The notes beneath the pieces are model-generated. The model did no database searches. It was not told the DNA's origin and saw only the letters and a list, made by a program, of their open reading frames with translations. 64,000 nt of DNA from Rhizobium metallidurans (GTDB taxonomy: Bacteria; Pseudomonadota; Alphaproteobacteria; Rhizobiales; Rhizobiaceae): contig NZ_JACIDW010000007.1 of assembly GCF_014196505.1 (NCBI RefSeq), forward strand, positions 1 through 64,000, in the 5' to 3' direction. How positions within the stretch are numbered: the stretch's first letter is position 1; every line of letters begins with the position of its first letter. The translations under genes were made by a program, and so were the position numbers. Positions 9,094 to 17,230 of this stretch are shown here, in pieces.

Positions 9094-9408
9094 TCAGATT
9101 CCGTCCACGACCTGGAAGCCCTCGAACACCGGCGGCCCCTTGTACATCGTCTTGCGGTCGCCGGCATTGCGATGGGCGGCGCGGAACTGCTCGGACTTGG
9201 TCCAGCCGAGGACATCCTCCTCGCTGCGCCAGATCGTGTGCGAGGAAAACAACGTATAGCCCTCCTCCGCATTCTCCCGGCCGCGCAGCAGCCGGAATTC
9301 GACGAAGCCGGGCACCTCCGAAAGGCTGGAATCGCGGTTGCGCCAGACGCTTTCAAACTCCGCTTCCGACCCGATCGTCACCTTGAAGCGGTTCATCGCG
9401 ATAAACAT
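9094..9408 (-). CDS. heme-degrading monooxygenase (HmuQ/HmuD/IsdG-like)
   Basis: About 104 residues of the antibiotic-biosynthesis-monooxygenase fold. MFIAMNRFKV at the start, VPGFVEFRLLRG, WTKSEQFRAAHRNAG with a candidate heme-ligand histidine, and PPVFEGFQVV at the end match rhizobial heme oxygenases of the HmuQ/HmuD group, which open the heme ring in the cytoplasm and free iron. The ATG at 9408 is preferred; a GTG at 9420 overlapping the upstream stop codon is an alternative. The operon has a RirA-type box upstream (10181-10195), and hmuPSTUV lies 3 kb away, which supports the heme assignment. Confidence 0.82.
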   Translation of the reverse strand: MFIAMNRFKVTIGSEAEFESVWRNRDSSLSEVPGFVEFRLLRGRENAEEGYTLFSSHTIWRSEEDVLGWTKSEQFRAAHRNAGDRKTMYKGPPVFEGFQVVDGI

Positions 9409-9416
9409 GGGAACAC

Positions 9417-9686
9417 TCACGCCTTGCGTTTCCTTTCGGCCTCGGGAAATTCGAACGCTATCACATTCCGGCCGTCGAGGGCATCGCGGCCGAGGGGCTT
9501 GGCCGCCACCACGCCAGGCTTGCGCGCCTCCCAGATCGGAAACGGCTCGATATTGGGATAGCGCTCGCGTCTCTCCTCGCGCTCCATCAACAGCTCCAAA
9601 AGCTCGGGCACCATGCCGCCGCCATCGTGCGCGGCCAGCTTGTGCAGACCGATCAGCGTATACCCTTGCGGGCCTCTGTCGGTCAT
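9417..9686 (-). CDS. small hypothetical protein in heme-degradation operon
   Basis: 89 residues, soluble, no domain recognised. Features: an acidic/basic helical centre (LLELLMEREERRERYPNIEP) and a basic C-terminus. Its start overlaps the end of the DUF2325 gene by four bases, and its stop touches the start of the monooxygenase, so it is translated as part of that operon. Tight coupling on both sides argues that it is real and works with iron or heme handling, but nothing in the sequence names a function. Confidence 0.7.
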   Translation of the reverse strand: MTDRGPQGYTLIGLHKLAAHDGGGMVPELLELLMEREERRERYPNIEPFPIWEARKPGVVAAKPLGRDALDGRNVIAFEFPEAERKRKA

Positions 9687-10090
9687 CGGTTGGCGTCGCG
9701 TTCGTTCATCGTCGTCAGCGCCCGCTCGAGGCTCGACTTGCTGCCGTTGCGAAGCGGAATGAAGGTCTTGCCGAACTTCTTGCAGCCGGTCTTCACCCGC
9801 AGGCAGGCATCATGACTGATACAGTCGATCGGGCAGAAGACGCAGTCGACGGAGGGGAGCACGGTGTCGATGCGCGACACGGCCTCGCGCAGCCCGCCAT
9901 CGTGATGGATCAGCTCGGCGCCGAAATTGCTGGCGATCTGGCGCAGATGCGCCACTTGGCAGTCGCGTCCGCCGACGTAAAGAAAGCTGCGCCCATCGAG
10001 TTTGGAACGTCCGGAGGTCTCCTGAACCGCTTGCGTACCCGCACTCACGCGGATGTCCCGGTTAGAACCCTTCTTCGCCTTACGCGCCAT
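9683..10090 (-). CDS. DUF2325 domain protein
   Basis: 135 residues. The DUF2325 core is clear: FLYVGGRDCQVAHLRQIA, then HHDGGLREAV, then the cysteine-bearing VDCVFCPIDCISHDACLRVK and KTFIPLRNGSKSSLERAL. The family is of unknown function; several cysteines (CxxC-like in CVFCPIDC) suggest metal or redox chemistry. It is the first gene of the four-gene unit with the heme monooxygenase, and a RirA-type box lies 91 bases upstream, so expression under iron limitation is expected. Confidence 0.8.
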   Translation of the reverse strand: MARKAKKGSNRDIRVSAGTQAVQETSGRSKLDGRSFLYVGGRDCQVAHLRQIASNFGAELIHHDGGLREAVSRIDTVLPSVDCVFCPIDCISHDACLRVKTGCKKFGKTFIPLRNGSKSSLERALTTMNERDANR

Positions 10091-10180
10091 TGACCACCCG
10101 TTCCTTCATTGATCGGCACACGATCGCTGCGTGTGTGGGTGGACCTTAGTAAACTTGATTTTTATAGTAAAGTATAAAGT

Positions 10181-10195
10181 TGATTATTTTGATCA
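10181..10195 (-). promoter_or_regulatory. RirA-type iron box (IRO, TGA-N9-TCA)
   Basis: TGATTATTTTGATCA fits TGA-N9-TCA exactly, with inner symmetry TGAT/ATCA, in a very AT-rich stretch upstream of the DUF2325-monooxygenase operon. In rhizobia RirA represses iron uptake genes at such boxes when iron is plentiful. The motif is short, so the claim rests on its position and on the two further boxes at the hmu locus. Confidence 0.6.
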
Positions 10196-10235
10196 TATTT
10201 TATCACTGGCCCGTTATCATCGGGCCGCCGCCTCG

Positions 10236-11552
10236 TCAGCGACCCGTCGTGACCTGCACTTCCTGGGTGAAGGTCCAGACCGGCTTGCCCCATTCCGACG
10301 GCAGCGGTGGGAACGGCGCGGCGCGGCGCACGCCGTCGACGACGGCGGCGTCGAGTTCGGGAATGCCCGAGCTGCGCGCCACCGACAGGCTGCTCAGGCC
10401 GCCCGAGCCATTGATGCTCAACCGGATGCGGACGCTGAGCGCGGCGCTCATGCGCCTGTATTCGGAGGGCACGCGCACGGACCGCCGGATTTTCGACTGC
10501 ACCTTGCCGGGATAGTTGGCGACGGCGGCGCTGCCGGAGCCGCCACGATTTCCGGCGCTGCGCGAATCCTGATCGGAGGCCTGCTCGACGCCATCCGACG
10601 CGCCGCGCCGGCTATCCTGCTTGTTCTCGCCTTCGGAGCCGGCACGGGTGACGACCTTCTTGGGCGGCTGCTTCTTTTCCACCGGCTTCGGCTTTTCGAC
10701 GGGCTTTTGCGCAAGCGGCTTCGAATCGGGCGTCGGCACGGTTTCCGGCACGGGTGGAATTTCCGCCGTTTCGGTCGGCTGAACCGGCGCCACGGCCTCG
10801 GGGGTCGCGGGCGGCGTCTCGGTCATCTCGGGCTGAACCTGCGTCGGCACCTCGGTCGCCATTGGCTGGACCACGGAGGTCTCGGCCGGCGTCTGCGATG
10901 TCAGCACTTCCGGCTCGACCGCCGTCATGTTTTCGGGGGAGACGCGCGTCACCTCCTGCGTCGGCGCGACGGGCTGCGGATCGACCGGTTGTGGATCGAC
11001 CGGCGGCGTTTCGGGCTGAACCTCGGTCGGCTGCTGGGCGACCTCGGGCTGCACCTCTTCCGCCACGACCTCTTCCGGCTGCGGCTCGGATTTCTCATCG
11101 CCCGACGATGCCTGATCGAGATCGGAATCGCCGAGCATGATCACGCTCACCGTTTCACCGGCCTCTTCCTCCGGCTGCTGCGGGGCGACGACGACGCCGA
11201 CGATCAGGGCGATCGCCAGCGCGCCGTGAAAAATGAAGGAACCGATGCAGGCGACCGTCACGCCGAGTTTGCCGCGATGCGGCCGGCTGGCCGGCTGCTC
11301 GACGCTCGCATCCATCGGCGGCGCCGCGGCGTGACCGTTGCTGGCGCTGCGCGGGTCCTGCGGGAAGGAGGTAATCTGCGCCTGGCGCGTATAATGGAGA
11401 ACAGCCTCGGTGGCAGGCTGGCGCGCCACGTTGCGAAGGTCCGACAACTCGTGGCCGGGATGCATGCCCGGATTGTTGTCGTTCACACCGCCATCGGCGA
11501 CCGCCTCGTCGAAGAGAACATGTCTCGCCTTTGATCTCGCTGAAACCACCAT
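10236..11552 (-). CDS. tonB: TonB-family energy transducer
   Basis: 438 residues from the ATG at 11552, which has AAGG seven bases upstream; an in-frame TTG at 11576 is less likely. A cytoplasmic segment of about 95 residues precedes one membrane helix carrying the TonB Sx3H motif (SFIFH), the site that engages ExbB/ExbD. A long Pro/Glu/Val-rich linker (many PxP and EVQPE repeats) spans the periplasm. The C-terminal TonB fold runs from YPGKVQSKIRRSV to PFPPLPSEWGKP. It couples the proton gradient to outer membrane heme or siderophore receptors. No exbB, exbD or receptor gene is in the window. The gene follows a small exported protein gene by 60 bases. Confidence 0.9.
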   Translation of the reverse strand: MVVSARSKARHVLFDEAVADGGVNDNNPGMHPGHELSDLRNVARQPATEAVLHYTRQAQITSFPQDPRSASNGHAAAPPMDASVEQPASRPHRGKLGVTVACIGSFIFHGALAIALIVGVVVAPQQPEEEAGETVSVIMLGDSDLDQASSGDEKSEPQPEEVVAEEVQPEVAQQPTEVQPETPPVDPQPVDPQPVAPTQEVTRVSPENMTAVEPEVLTSQTPAETSVVQPMATEVPTQVQPEMTETPPATPEAVAPVQPTETAEIPPVPETVPTPDSKPLAQKPVEKPKPVEKKQPPKKVVTRAGSEGENKQDSRRGASDGVEQASDQDSRSAGNRGGSGSAAVANYPGKVQSKIRRSVRVPSEYRRMSAALSVRIRLSINGSGGLSSLSVARSSGIPELDAAVVDGVRRAAPFPPLPSEWGKPVWTFTQEVQVTTGR

Positions 11553-11612
11553 TTTGGATGCCTTGTCCCGCTGCAACGGACGCGGCCGGGGCTACCCCGG
11601 CCGTCACTCAAC

Positions 11613-12074
11613 TCAACCTTCGAAAGGAATGGAAACCTGGGAGCGTGTCACCAGCCCCTTCATGCACGCGCCCTTTTCGAGGCCGTCGCACACCGGCGTG
11701 TCGTTGATCAGCACCCGCGTCACCGCCTCGCATTTGACGTTCGGCATGTCGAACTGCCGCACCCGCTTCTTGCCCTGCGGCAGATTGCGGAAATCGAGAA
11801 CGGTGATCTTGTCGACGGCGTTCTTGTCGTTGAAGAAGGCGAGCTCGAACGAAACCTTGGCGATGTCCTCGGGCAAGGTGTTAAGCGCCACGAAGGTCAT
11901 CATGCAGCCCTTTTGCGATGGCGCGAGCCCGTTGAGCTCCACGTCGAGCGCCGCCTTCGGCGCGGCGGTCGTGGTGGCGGGCTCCTGCGCATAGGCCTGC
12001 ATCGCGCCCGTAAGCACCAGGGAACCGGCCGCCAAAAGCGTTGCAAATCGTCTGACCGGCCTCGTGACCATCAT
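11613..12074 (-). CDS. small exported protein upstream of tonB
   Basis: 153 residues from the ATG at 12074, chosen because GGAG lies seven bases before it. A signal peptide ends at AYA|QE. The mature part has four cysteines (two in GCMMTF/NVKCEAV, two in VCDGLEKGACMKG), suggesting disulfides in the periplasm. No domain name can be assigned with certainty; I recall similar small exported proteins near rhizobial tonB/exb genes. It is the first gene of a leftward unit with tonB and starts 29 bases from a near-perfect RirA-type box, so iron control is expected. Confidence 0.72.
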   Translation of the reverse strand: MMVTRPVRRFATLLAAGSLVLTGAMQAYAQEPATTTAAPKAALDVELNGLAPSQKGCMMTFVALNTLPEDIAKVSFELAFFNDKNAVDKITVLDFRNLPQGKKRVRQFDMPNVKCEAVTRVLINDTPVCDGLEKGACMKGLVTRSQVSIPFEG

Positions 12075-12102
12075 CGCGTCTCTCCAATGAAATTCCAAAA
12101 CT

Positions 12103-12117
12103 TGACTTACAAAGTCC
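12103..12117 (-). promoter_or_regulatory. near-consensus RirA-type iron box for the tonB operon
   Basis: TGACTTACAAAGTCC differs from TGA-N9-TCA at one position and shares its TGACT-N5-AGTC core with the perfect box 38 bases away. It lies 29 bases upstream of the exported-protein/tonB unit, where a repressor would block the leftward promoter. Confidence 0.5.
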
Positions 12118-12140
12118 GCTATTGCGTCTTTAAAAAATGA

Positions 12141-12155
12141 TGACTATGAGAGTCA
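12141..12155 (+). promoter_or_regulatory. RirA-type iron box for hmuP
   Basis: TGACTATGAGAGTCA fits TGA-N9-TCA exactly and is a 5+5 inverted repeat (TGACT/AGTCA). It sits 62 bases before the hmuP start in the divergent tonB-hmuP region, the usual place for iron repression of rhizobial heme-uptake genes. Confidence 0.65.
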
Positions 12156-12216
12156 AGATAATTGTAGGTCGCAGGGGCTTTTTTGGCCCACCCAGATAAG
12201 CAAAAAAGCCAACGAA

Positions 12217-12399
12217 ATGATGGTCGAGAAGCCGGACACACTGAAGCAAACGCTATTGGCGCGCGATGCCGTGGCCGACGTCCGCGTCCTGGAGAGCAGC
12301 GAGATTTTTCGCGGCGCCAACGAGATCGTCATCCGCCACGACGGCGCTCTGTACCGCATGAAGATCACCCGCCAGGGCAAGCTAATTCTGAATAAGTAG
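12217..12399 (+). CDS. hmuP: HemP/HmuP family regulatory protein
   Basis: 60 residues. The second half, IVIRHDGALYRMKITRQGKL with terminal ILNK, is the HemP/HmuP signature. In Bradyrhizobium HmuP is a co-activator needed with the iron regulator Irr to express the heme receptor gene; in other species it also affects heme uptake gene expression. It is the first gene of the rightward hmu unit, 12 bases before hmuS, and lies behind a RirA-type box. Two consecutive ATG codons (12217 and 12220) are both possible starts. Confidence 0.88.
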   Translation: MMVEKPDTLKQTLLARDAVADVRVLESSEIFRGANEIVIRHDGALYRMKITRQGKLILNK

Positions 12400-12410
12400 G
12401 GGTAGACAAA

Positions 12411-13460
12411 ATGACCGAGAACACCATGCCTTCGCCGGCCGACATCCGCGCCTTCCGCGCCGAGAACCCGAAGATGCGCGAGCGCGACATCGCCGCCCAG
12501 CTCAAGGTTTCCGAGGCAGCCCTCGTCGCGGCCGAAGTCGGCATTTCCGCCACCCGCATCGACGCCAGCGCCCTGAAGCTTCTGGAGCGCGTCGCCGAAC
12601 TCGGCGAAGTCATGGCGCTCTCGCGCAACGAAAGCGCCGTTCACGAGAAGATCGGCGTCTACGAGAACATCAAGACCGGCGGCCAGGGCGCCATCGTGCT
12701 CGGCGAGAACATCGACCTGCGCATCTTCCCGAGCCGCTGGGCTCACGCCTTCGCGGTCACCAAGAAGGACGGCGATCAGGAGCGCCTGAGCCTCCAGTAT
12801 TTCGACAAGGCCGGCACCGCCGTGCACAAGGTTCACCTGCGCCCGGCCTCCAACGTCGAGGCCTATCACGCCATCGTCGCCGACCTGAGGATCGAGGACC
12901 AGTCGCAGGACTTCGTCGCCGACGACAGCAAGGCCGCCGCCGACGAGAGCGGCGACGTCACCAAGGACGAGCTGCGCGACCACTGGAGCAAGATGACCGA
13001 CACGCACGAGTTCTTCGGGATGCTGCGCAAGCTGAAGATCGGCCGCCAGGCCGCCGTGCGCACCGTCGGCGACGACTACGCCTGGAAGCTCGACAACACG
13101 GCGGCCATCGAGATGATGCACGCCTCCGTCAAGTCCGGCCTTCCCATCATGTGCTTCGTCGGCAATGACGGCATCGTCCAGATCCACTCCGGCCCGATCT
13201 TCAACGTCCAGCCGATGGGTCCGTGGATCAACATCCTCGACGAGACCTTCCACATGCACCTGCGTCAGGATCACATCGCCGAGATCTGGGCCGTGCGCAA
13301 ACCGACCAAGGATGGTCACGTCACCTCCGTCGAGGTTTACGGCGCCCAGGGCGAAATGATCATCCAGTTCTTCAGCAAGCGCAAGGAAGGGTCCGAGGAG
13401 CGCGCCGAATGGCGCGACATCGTCGAAAGCCTGCCCAGGGCGACGAGCGTTGCGGCGTAG
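12411..13460 (+). CDS. hmuS: heme-binding/degrading protein HmuS
   Basis: 349 residues, two tandem HemS/ChuX-type halves (about 25-165 and 195-340). Typical blocks include the N-terminal ENPKMRERDIAAQLKVSEA, NLC-like middle repeats, and GPWINILDETFHMHLRQDHI with the histidines around the heme site. HmuS takes heme delivered by HmuTUV in the cytoplasm and either carries or degrades it. It sits between hmuP and hmuT and its 3' end overlaps the open frame of hmuT; all genes of the block are cotranscribed by spacing. Confidence 0.93.
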   Translation: MTENTMPSPADIRAFRAENPKMRERDIAAQLKVSEAALVAAEVGISATRIDASALKLLERVAELGEVMALSRNESAVHEKIGVYENIKTGGQGAIVLGENIDLRIFPSRWAHAFAVTKKDGDQERLSLQYFDKAGTAVHKVHLRPASNVEAYHAIVADLRIEDQSQDFVADDSKAAADESGDVTKDELRDHWSKMTDTHEFFGMLRKLKIGRQAAVRTVGDDYAWKLDNTAAIEMMHASVKSGLPIMCFVGNDGIVQIHSGPIFNVQPMGPWINILDETFHMHLRQDHIAEIWAVRKPTKDGHVTSVEVYGAQGEMIIQFFSKRKEGSEERAEWRDIVESLPRATSVAA

Positions 13461-13476
13461 GCTCAAGGAGATGATG

Positions 13477-14379
13477 ATGTCGAACCACGATCGTCGGCCA
13501 TCGAAGGCGACATCCATGCTGCGGGGCTTGTTTGCCCTGCCGCTGGCCGCCTCGCTGCTTGCCTTCTCGCCCGCCGCCTACGCCCAGGAAAAGCTCGACA
13601 GCACCCGTCTGATCTCGATCGGCGGCGACATCACCGAGATCATCTACGCGCTCGGCGAAGAGAAGCGCCTGATCGCCCGCGACACGACGAGCCTGTTTCC
13701 CGACCAGGCCCTGAAGCTGCCGGATGTCGGCTACATGCGCGCGCTGTCTCCCGAAGGCATCCTCGCCATGAACCCGACGGCGATCGTCGCCGTCGAGGGC
13801 TCCGGCCCGCCGGAGGCGCTGACGGTACTGCGCAGCGCCAGCGTGCCCTTCGAGACGGTCCCGAACGCCTACACGCGCGACGGCATCCTCGCCAAGATCG
13901 ACAAGGTCGGCGCGCTGCTTGGCGTCGAGCCAAAGGCGGCCGAGCTGCGCCAGAAGGTCGCCACCGATCTCGACGCCGCTATGACCAGCGCCGCCAAGCG
14001 CCCCGAAGGCGAACGCAAGCGTGTTCTCTTCATCCTCAGCATGCAGGGCGGCAAGATCATGGCCTCGGGCACGGGCACGGCGGCCGATGGCATCATCAAG
14101 CTGGTCGGCTCGATCAACGCGGTCGGCACCTTCCCGGGCTACAAGCCGCTGACGGATGAAGCGATCATCGAAGCCAAGCCCGACGTCATCCTGATGATGA
14201 ACCGCGGCGACGGCGCGGGCACCAAGAACGAGGACCTGATGAAGCAGCCGGCGCTCGCTCTCACCCCCGCCGTGCAGAACAAGGCGATCATCCGCATGGA
14301 CGGGCTCTACCTGCTCGGCTTCGGGCCACGCACAGCCGGCGCGGTTCGCGAACTCACCCAGGCGATCTACGGGGGCTGA
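13477..14379 (+). CDS. hmuT: heme ABC transporter, periplasmic binding protein
   Basis: About 300 residues with a signal peptide ending AYA|QE. The mature protein is a class III periplasmic binding protein: RLISIGGDITEIIYALGEEKRLIARD at the start and KPLTDEAIIEAKPDVILMM in the middle. HmuT binds heme in the periplasm and gives it to HmuUV. AAGGAG is followed by three ATG codons in a row; the third (13477) has the best six-base spacing. The stop is two bases before the hmuU start. Confidence 0.92.
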   Translation: MSNHDRRPSKATSMLRGLFALPLAASLLAFSPAAYAQEKLDSTRLISIGGDITEIIYALGEEKRLIARDTTSLFPDQALKLPDVGYMRALSPEGILAMNPTAIVAVEGSGPPEALTVLRSASVPFETVPNAYTRDGILAKIDKVGALLGVEPKAAELRQKVATDLDAAMTSAAKRPEGERKRVLFILSMQGGKIMASGTGTAADGIIKLVGSINAVGTFPGYKPLTDEAIIEAKPDVILMMNRGDGAGTKNEDLMKQPALALTPAVQNKAIIRMDGLYLLGFGPRTAGAVRELTQAIYGG

Positions 14380-14381
14380 CC

Positions 14382-15494
14382 TTGGCGGTACTGAACGACA
14401 TGGACGAACGTCGCATCGTGTTTTCGGCCGCGGGGATGCGTGAGCGTCACCGGGCCGGCGATCGCTCGCTGATGGCACTGGCGGTCATCGCGCTGCTGGT
14501 GATCGGCTCCGTCCTGTCGTTGCTGTTCTCCGTCACGACGGGTGCCTCCGATGCATCCTTCCTCGACGTGATCGCCAATGCCGCCGGATCGGATGACGCG
14601 CTGAGCATGCGCGACCGCATCATCATCTTCGACATCCGCATGCCCCGCGCCATACTCGGCTTCCTCGTCGGCGGCTCGCTGGCGGTATCGGGCGCCGTCA
14701 TGCAGGGCCTGTTTCGCAACCCGCTGGCTGATCCCGGCCTCGTCGGCGTCTCCTCCGGCGCCGGCCTCGGCGCTGTCGTCATGATCGTGCTCGGCGGCGG
14801 CTTTGTCGCGCCGCTCTACGTCCTGCTCGGCATCTACGCGCTTCCATTCGCAGCCTTCGCCGGCGGCCTCGCCACGACGCTGCTTCTCTACCGGATCGCC
14901 ACCAGCAACGGCCAGACGTCGGTCGCGACCATGCTGCTCGCCGGTATCGCGCTCGGCTCGCTCGCCGGCGCCATGACCGGCCTGCTGGTCTACATGGCCA
15001 ACGACCAGCAGCTGCGCGACCTTACCTTCTGGAGCATGGGCTCGCTCGCCGGCTCGACATGGACCAAGATCACCGCCGCCGGCCCGATCATCCTCCTGTC
15101 CTTCATCGTCGTCCCCTTCCTTGCCAAGGGTCTGAACGCCATCACGCTTGGCGAAGCCGCCGCCTTCCACATGGGCGTTCCCGTCCAGCGGCTGAAGAAC
15201 ATCGCCATCGTCACGGTCGCGGCAGCCACCGGCGCATCGGTCGCCGTCAGCGGCGGCATCGGCTTTGTCGGCATCGTGGTGCCGCATGTGCTCAGAATGG
15301 CGATCGGCCCCGATCATCGCTATCTCCTGCCGGCCTCGGCCCTGCTCGGTGGTTCGCTGCTGATCTTCGCCGACGTTATCGCCCGCACCATCGTCGCGCC
15401 CGCCGAACTGCCGATCGGCATCATCACCGCGGCCGTCGGCGGCCCGTTCTTTCTCTGGATCCTGCTGCGCCAGCGGTCCCGCCTCGCCCTTTGA
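14382..15494 (+). CDS. hmuU: heme ABC transporter permease
   Basis: 370 residues of the FecCD/BtuC permease family with about ten membrane helices. Diagnostic blocks: RMPRAILGFLVGGSLAVSGA, GLFRNPLADPGLVGVSSGAG, and GGIGFVGIVVPHVLRM, the loop that contacts the ATPase. A TTG at 14382, two bases after hmuT and behind a GGGGG stretch, is taken as start; an ATG at 14400 is the alternative. It forms the membrane channel for heme together with HmuV. Confidence 0.92.
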   Translation: MAVLNDMDERRIVFSAAGMRERHRAGDRSLMALAVIALLVIGSVLSLLFSVTTGASDASFLDVIANAAGSDDALSMRDRIIIFDIRMPRAILGFLVGGSLAVSGAVMQGLFRNPLADPGLVGVSSGAGLGAVVMIVLGGGFVAPLYVLLGIYALPFAAFAGGLATTLLLYRIATSNGQTSVATMLLAGIALGSLAGAMTGLLVYMANDQQLRDLTFWSMGSLAGSTWTKITAAGPIILLSFIVVPFLAKGLNAITLGEAAAFHMGVPVQRLKNIAIVTVAAATGASVAVSGGIGFVGIVVPHVLRMAIGPDHRYLLPASALLGGSLLIFADVIARTIVAPAELPIGIITAAVGGPFFLWILLRQRSRLAL

Positions 15495-16295
15495 GTGATT
15501 GTCATGATCGAAGTCTCCGGCGTCTCCGTCCGCCTGTCGGGCAAAACCATCGTCGAAGACGTCGGCTTCACCGCCGCCTCGGGCAAGCTGACGGCGATCG
15601 CCGGGCCGAACGGCTCCGGCAAGACGACGACGATGAAGGCCGTATCGGGCGAACTGCCCTATAACGGCTCGATCCGCATCAACGGCGAGGACGTGCGCGG
15701 GCTTCAGCCATACCAGCTGGCCGCCCTGCGCGGCGTGCTGCCCCAGGCGAGCAACATCTCCTTCCCCTTCACCGTCCGCGAAATCGTCCGCATGGGCCTG
15801 ACCTCGGGGCTCAACCGACACCCCGAACGCGCCGAGCAGACGGCGACCAAGGCGCTGTCTTCGGTCGATCTCGACGGCTACGAGGGCCGCTTCTATCAGC
15901 ATCTCTCCGGCGGCGAGCAGCAGCGCGTGCAGCTTGCCCGTGTCCTTTGCCAGATTTCCGAACCCGTCGTCGACGGCAAGCCGCGCTGGCTGCTCCTCGA
16001 CGAGCCGGTCTCCAGCCTCGACATCAGCCACCAGCTGACGATCATGCGGCTTGCCCGCGCCTTCTGCGACGCCGGTGGCGGCGTCATCGCCGTGATGCAC
16101 GACCTCAACCTGACGGCGCTGTTCGCCGACCAGATCATTCTGATGCAAGAGGGTGGCCTCGCGGCTCGCGGTACCGTGCACGAGGTGCTGACCGACGAGA
16201 CCATGCGCTCGGTCTTCGGCTGCCCGCTGCGTATCAACAAGGTGCCCGATGACGGCACCCCTTTCGTGCTCGCCCACAGCGCCGTCGGCGGCTGA
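15495..16295 (+). CDS. hmuV: heme ABC transporter ATP-binding protein
   Basis: 266 residues: Walker A GPNGSGKTT (37-45), Q-loop in LPQASNISFPF, signature LSGGEQQR, Walker B LLLDEPVSSLD and switch histidine in VMHDLNL. The GTG at 15495 immediately follows the hmuU stop; an ATG nine bases further is equally plausible and would shorten it by three residues. It energises heme import. It is the last gene of hmuPSTUV. Confidence 0.93.
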   Translation: MIVMIEVSGVSVRLSGKTIVEDVGFTAASGKLTAIAGPNGSGKTTTMKAVSGELPYNGSIRINGEDVRGLQPYQLAALRGVLPQASNISFPFTVREIVRMGLTSGLNRHPERAEQTATKALSSVDLDGYEGRFYQHLSGGEQQRVQLARVLCQISEPVVDGKPRWLLLDEPVSSLDISHQLTIMRLARAFCDAGGGVIAVMHDLNLTALFADQIILMQEGGLAARGTVHEVLTDETMRSVFGCPLRINKVPDDGTPFVLAHSAVGG

Positions 16296-16303
16296 GCCGG
16301 CGC

Positions 16304-16329
16304 GGAACCTTTTGCCCATAGCCGGCGTT
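16304..16329 (+). promoter_or_regulatory. sigma-EcfG promoter for the DUF883/holin-like pair
   Basis: GGAAC, 17 bases, CGTT: an exact match to the -35/-10 pattern used by EcfG-type sigma factors of the alphaproteobacterial general stress response. It lies just behind hmuV and 111 bases before the DUF883 gene, pointing at it. Confidence 0.75.
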
Positions 16330-16439
16330 AAGCCATTGATTTGGGTCATTGCCGGGCATCTGTGTTCATGCAAGCTTGCGTTCTGATCCTGTGTTTAACC
16401 AGGCGGTGCGAAACCGCGCCGTAACAATGGAGAAAACCA

Positions 16440-16787
16440 GTGGCATCTTTCCTTCAGTCCGGCCGTCAGCGTCGCAACGGCAGCGCCGCGCTTCACAACA
16501 TCGAGGCGACGATCGAGGATCAGATCGCGTCGCTGCAGGATGAAATCGCCGCGCTGACAAAGATGGTCGGCAAGAGCTCGCGCAAGCAGAGCGAAAAACT
16601 CAGCGCCCAGGCAGCATCCGGCTACGAAGATCTCGTTGCCCGCAGCGAGGACTTGCTGCGCGACCTGCAGGATGGTTATCTGCGCGGCGCGTCCGAAGTG
16701 CGCGACACCGTTCGCAGGCACCCGGTCGCCACCATCGGCGCTGCTGCCGCGTTCGGACTGGTCGTTGCCCTCCTGGCACGACGCTAA
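16440..16787 (+). CDS. DUF883 (ElaB/YqjD-like) membrane-anchored protein
   Basis: 115 residues: a long charged helix (about 20-85) and a C-terminal membrane helix preceded by the DUF883 motif VRRHPVATIGAAAAFGLVVA. ElaB/YqjD proteins in E. coli bind ribosomes at the inner membrane and are made in stationary phase. The GTG start at 16440 has GGAG seven bases upstream. The sigma-EcfG promoter upstream puts it in the general stress regulon. A holin-like gene follows in the same unit. Confidence 0.82.
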   Translation: MASFLQSGRQRRNGSAALHNIEATIEDQIASLQDEIAALTKMVGKSSRKQSEKLSAQAASGYEDLVARSEDLLRDLQDGYLRGASEVRDTVRRHPVATIGAAAAFGLVVALLARR

Positions 16788-16796
16788 GGAGGCTAG

Positions 16797-17198
16797 ATGC
16801 TATTCCCGATCCTCAGCCTCCTGGTAGGCACGAGTGTTCAACGCACCGTTGCGCGCACCAAGCGCAACGGCATTTTCATTGCCATCGCAGCGATTTTCGT
16901 GCTGACCGCCTATGCGCTTGCGGTGACCGCCGGTGCGATATGGCTCGCCGGCATCTACGGCGCCGTTGGAGCAGCGCTGTTCCTCGCGGCCTGCGCCCTG
17001 CTGATCGCGATCATCGTGCTGATTGTCATGATGGTGATGAACGCGCAGGAGGCCCGGCGCGCCCGGGAACGCAAGCAGGCGTTGGAGAGCGCCGCCGCCG
17101 CGAGCCTTGGGCTTATCCGTTCGCAGCCGCTTCTGACCGCCGGCGTCATCGCCGCCATGGTCGCCGCCAATCTGTTCACGTCGAAGGGTCGCGACTGA
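16797..17198 (+). CDS. phage-holin/YqjE-like stress membrane protein
   Basis: 133 residues with two strong adjacent membrane helices (about 25-50 and 53-80), a basic linker (EARRARERKQ), and a weaker hydrophobic stretch near the end. The pattern matches holin-superfamily III/YqjE-type proteins that accompany DUF883 genes. AAGGAGG stands four bases before the ATG. It is coupled to the DUF883 gene (9-base gap) and should be induced with it. Molecular function is unknown; envelope or ribosome-hibernation roles are speculative. Confidence 0.72.
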   Translation: MLFPILSLLVGTSVQRTVARTKRNGIFIAIAAIFVLTAYALAVTAGAIWLAGIYGAVGAALFLAACALLIAIIVLIVMMVMNAQEARRARERKQALESAAAASLGLIRSQPLLTAGVIAAMVAANLFTSKGRD

Positions 17199-17230
17199 AT
17201 GCCCGGTTTTTTTTCATATCACCACGCACG

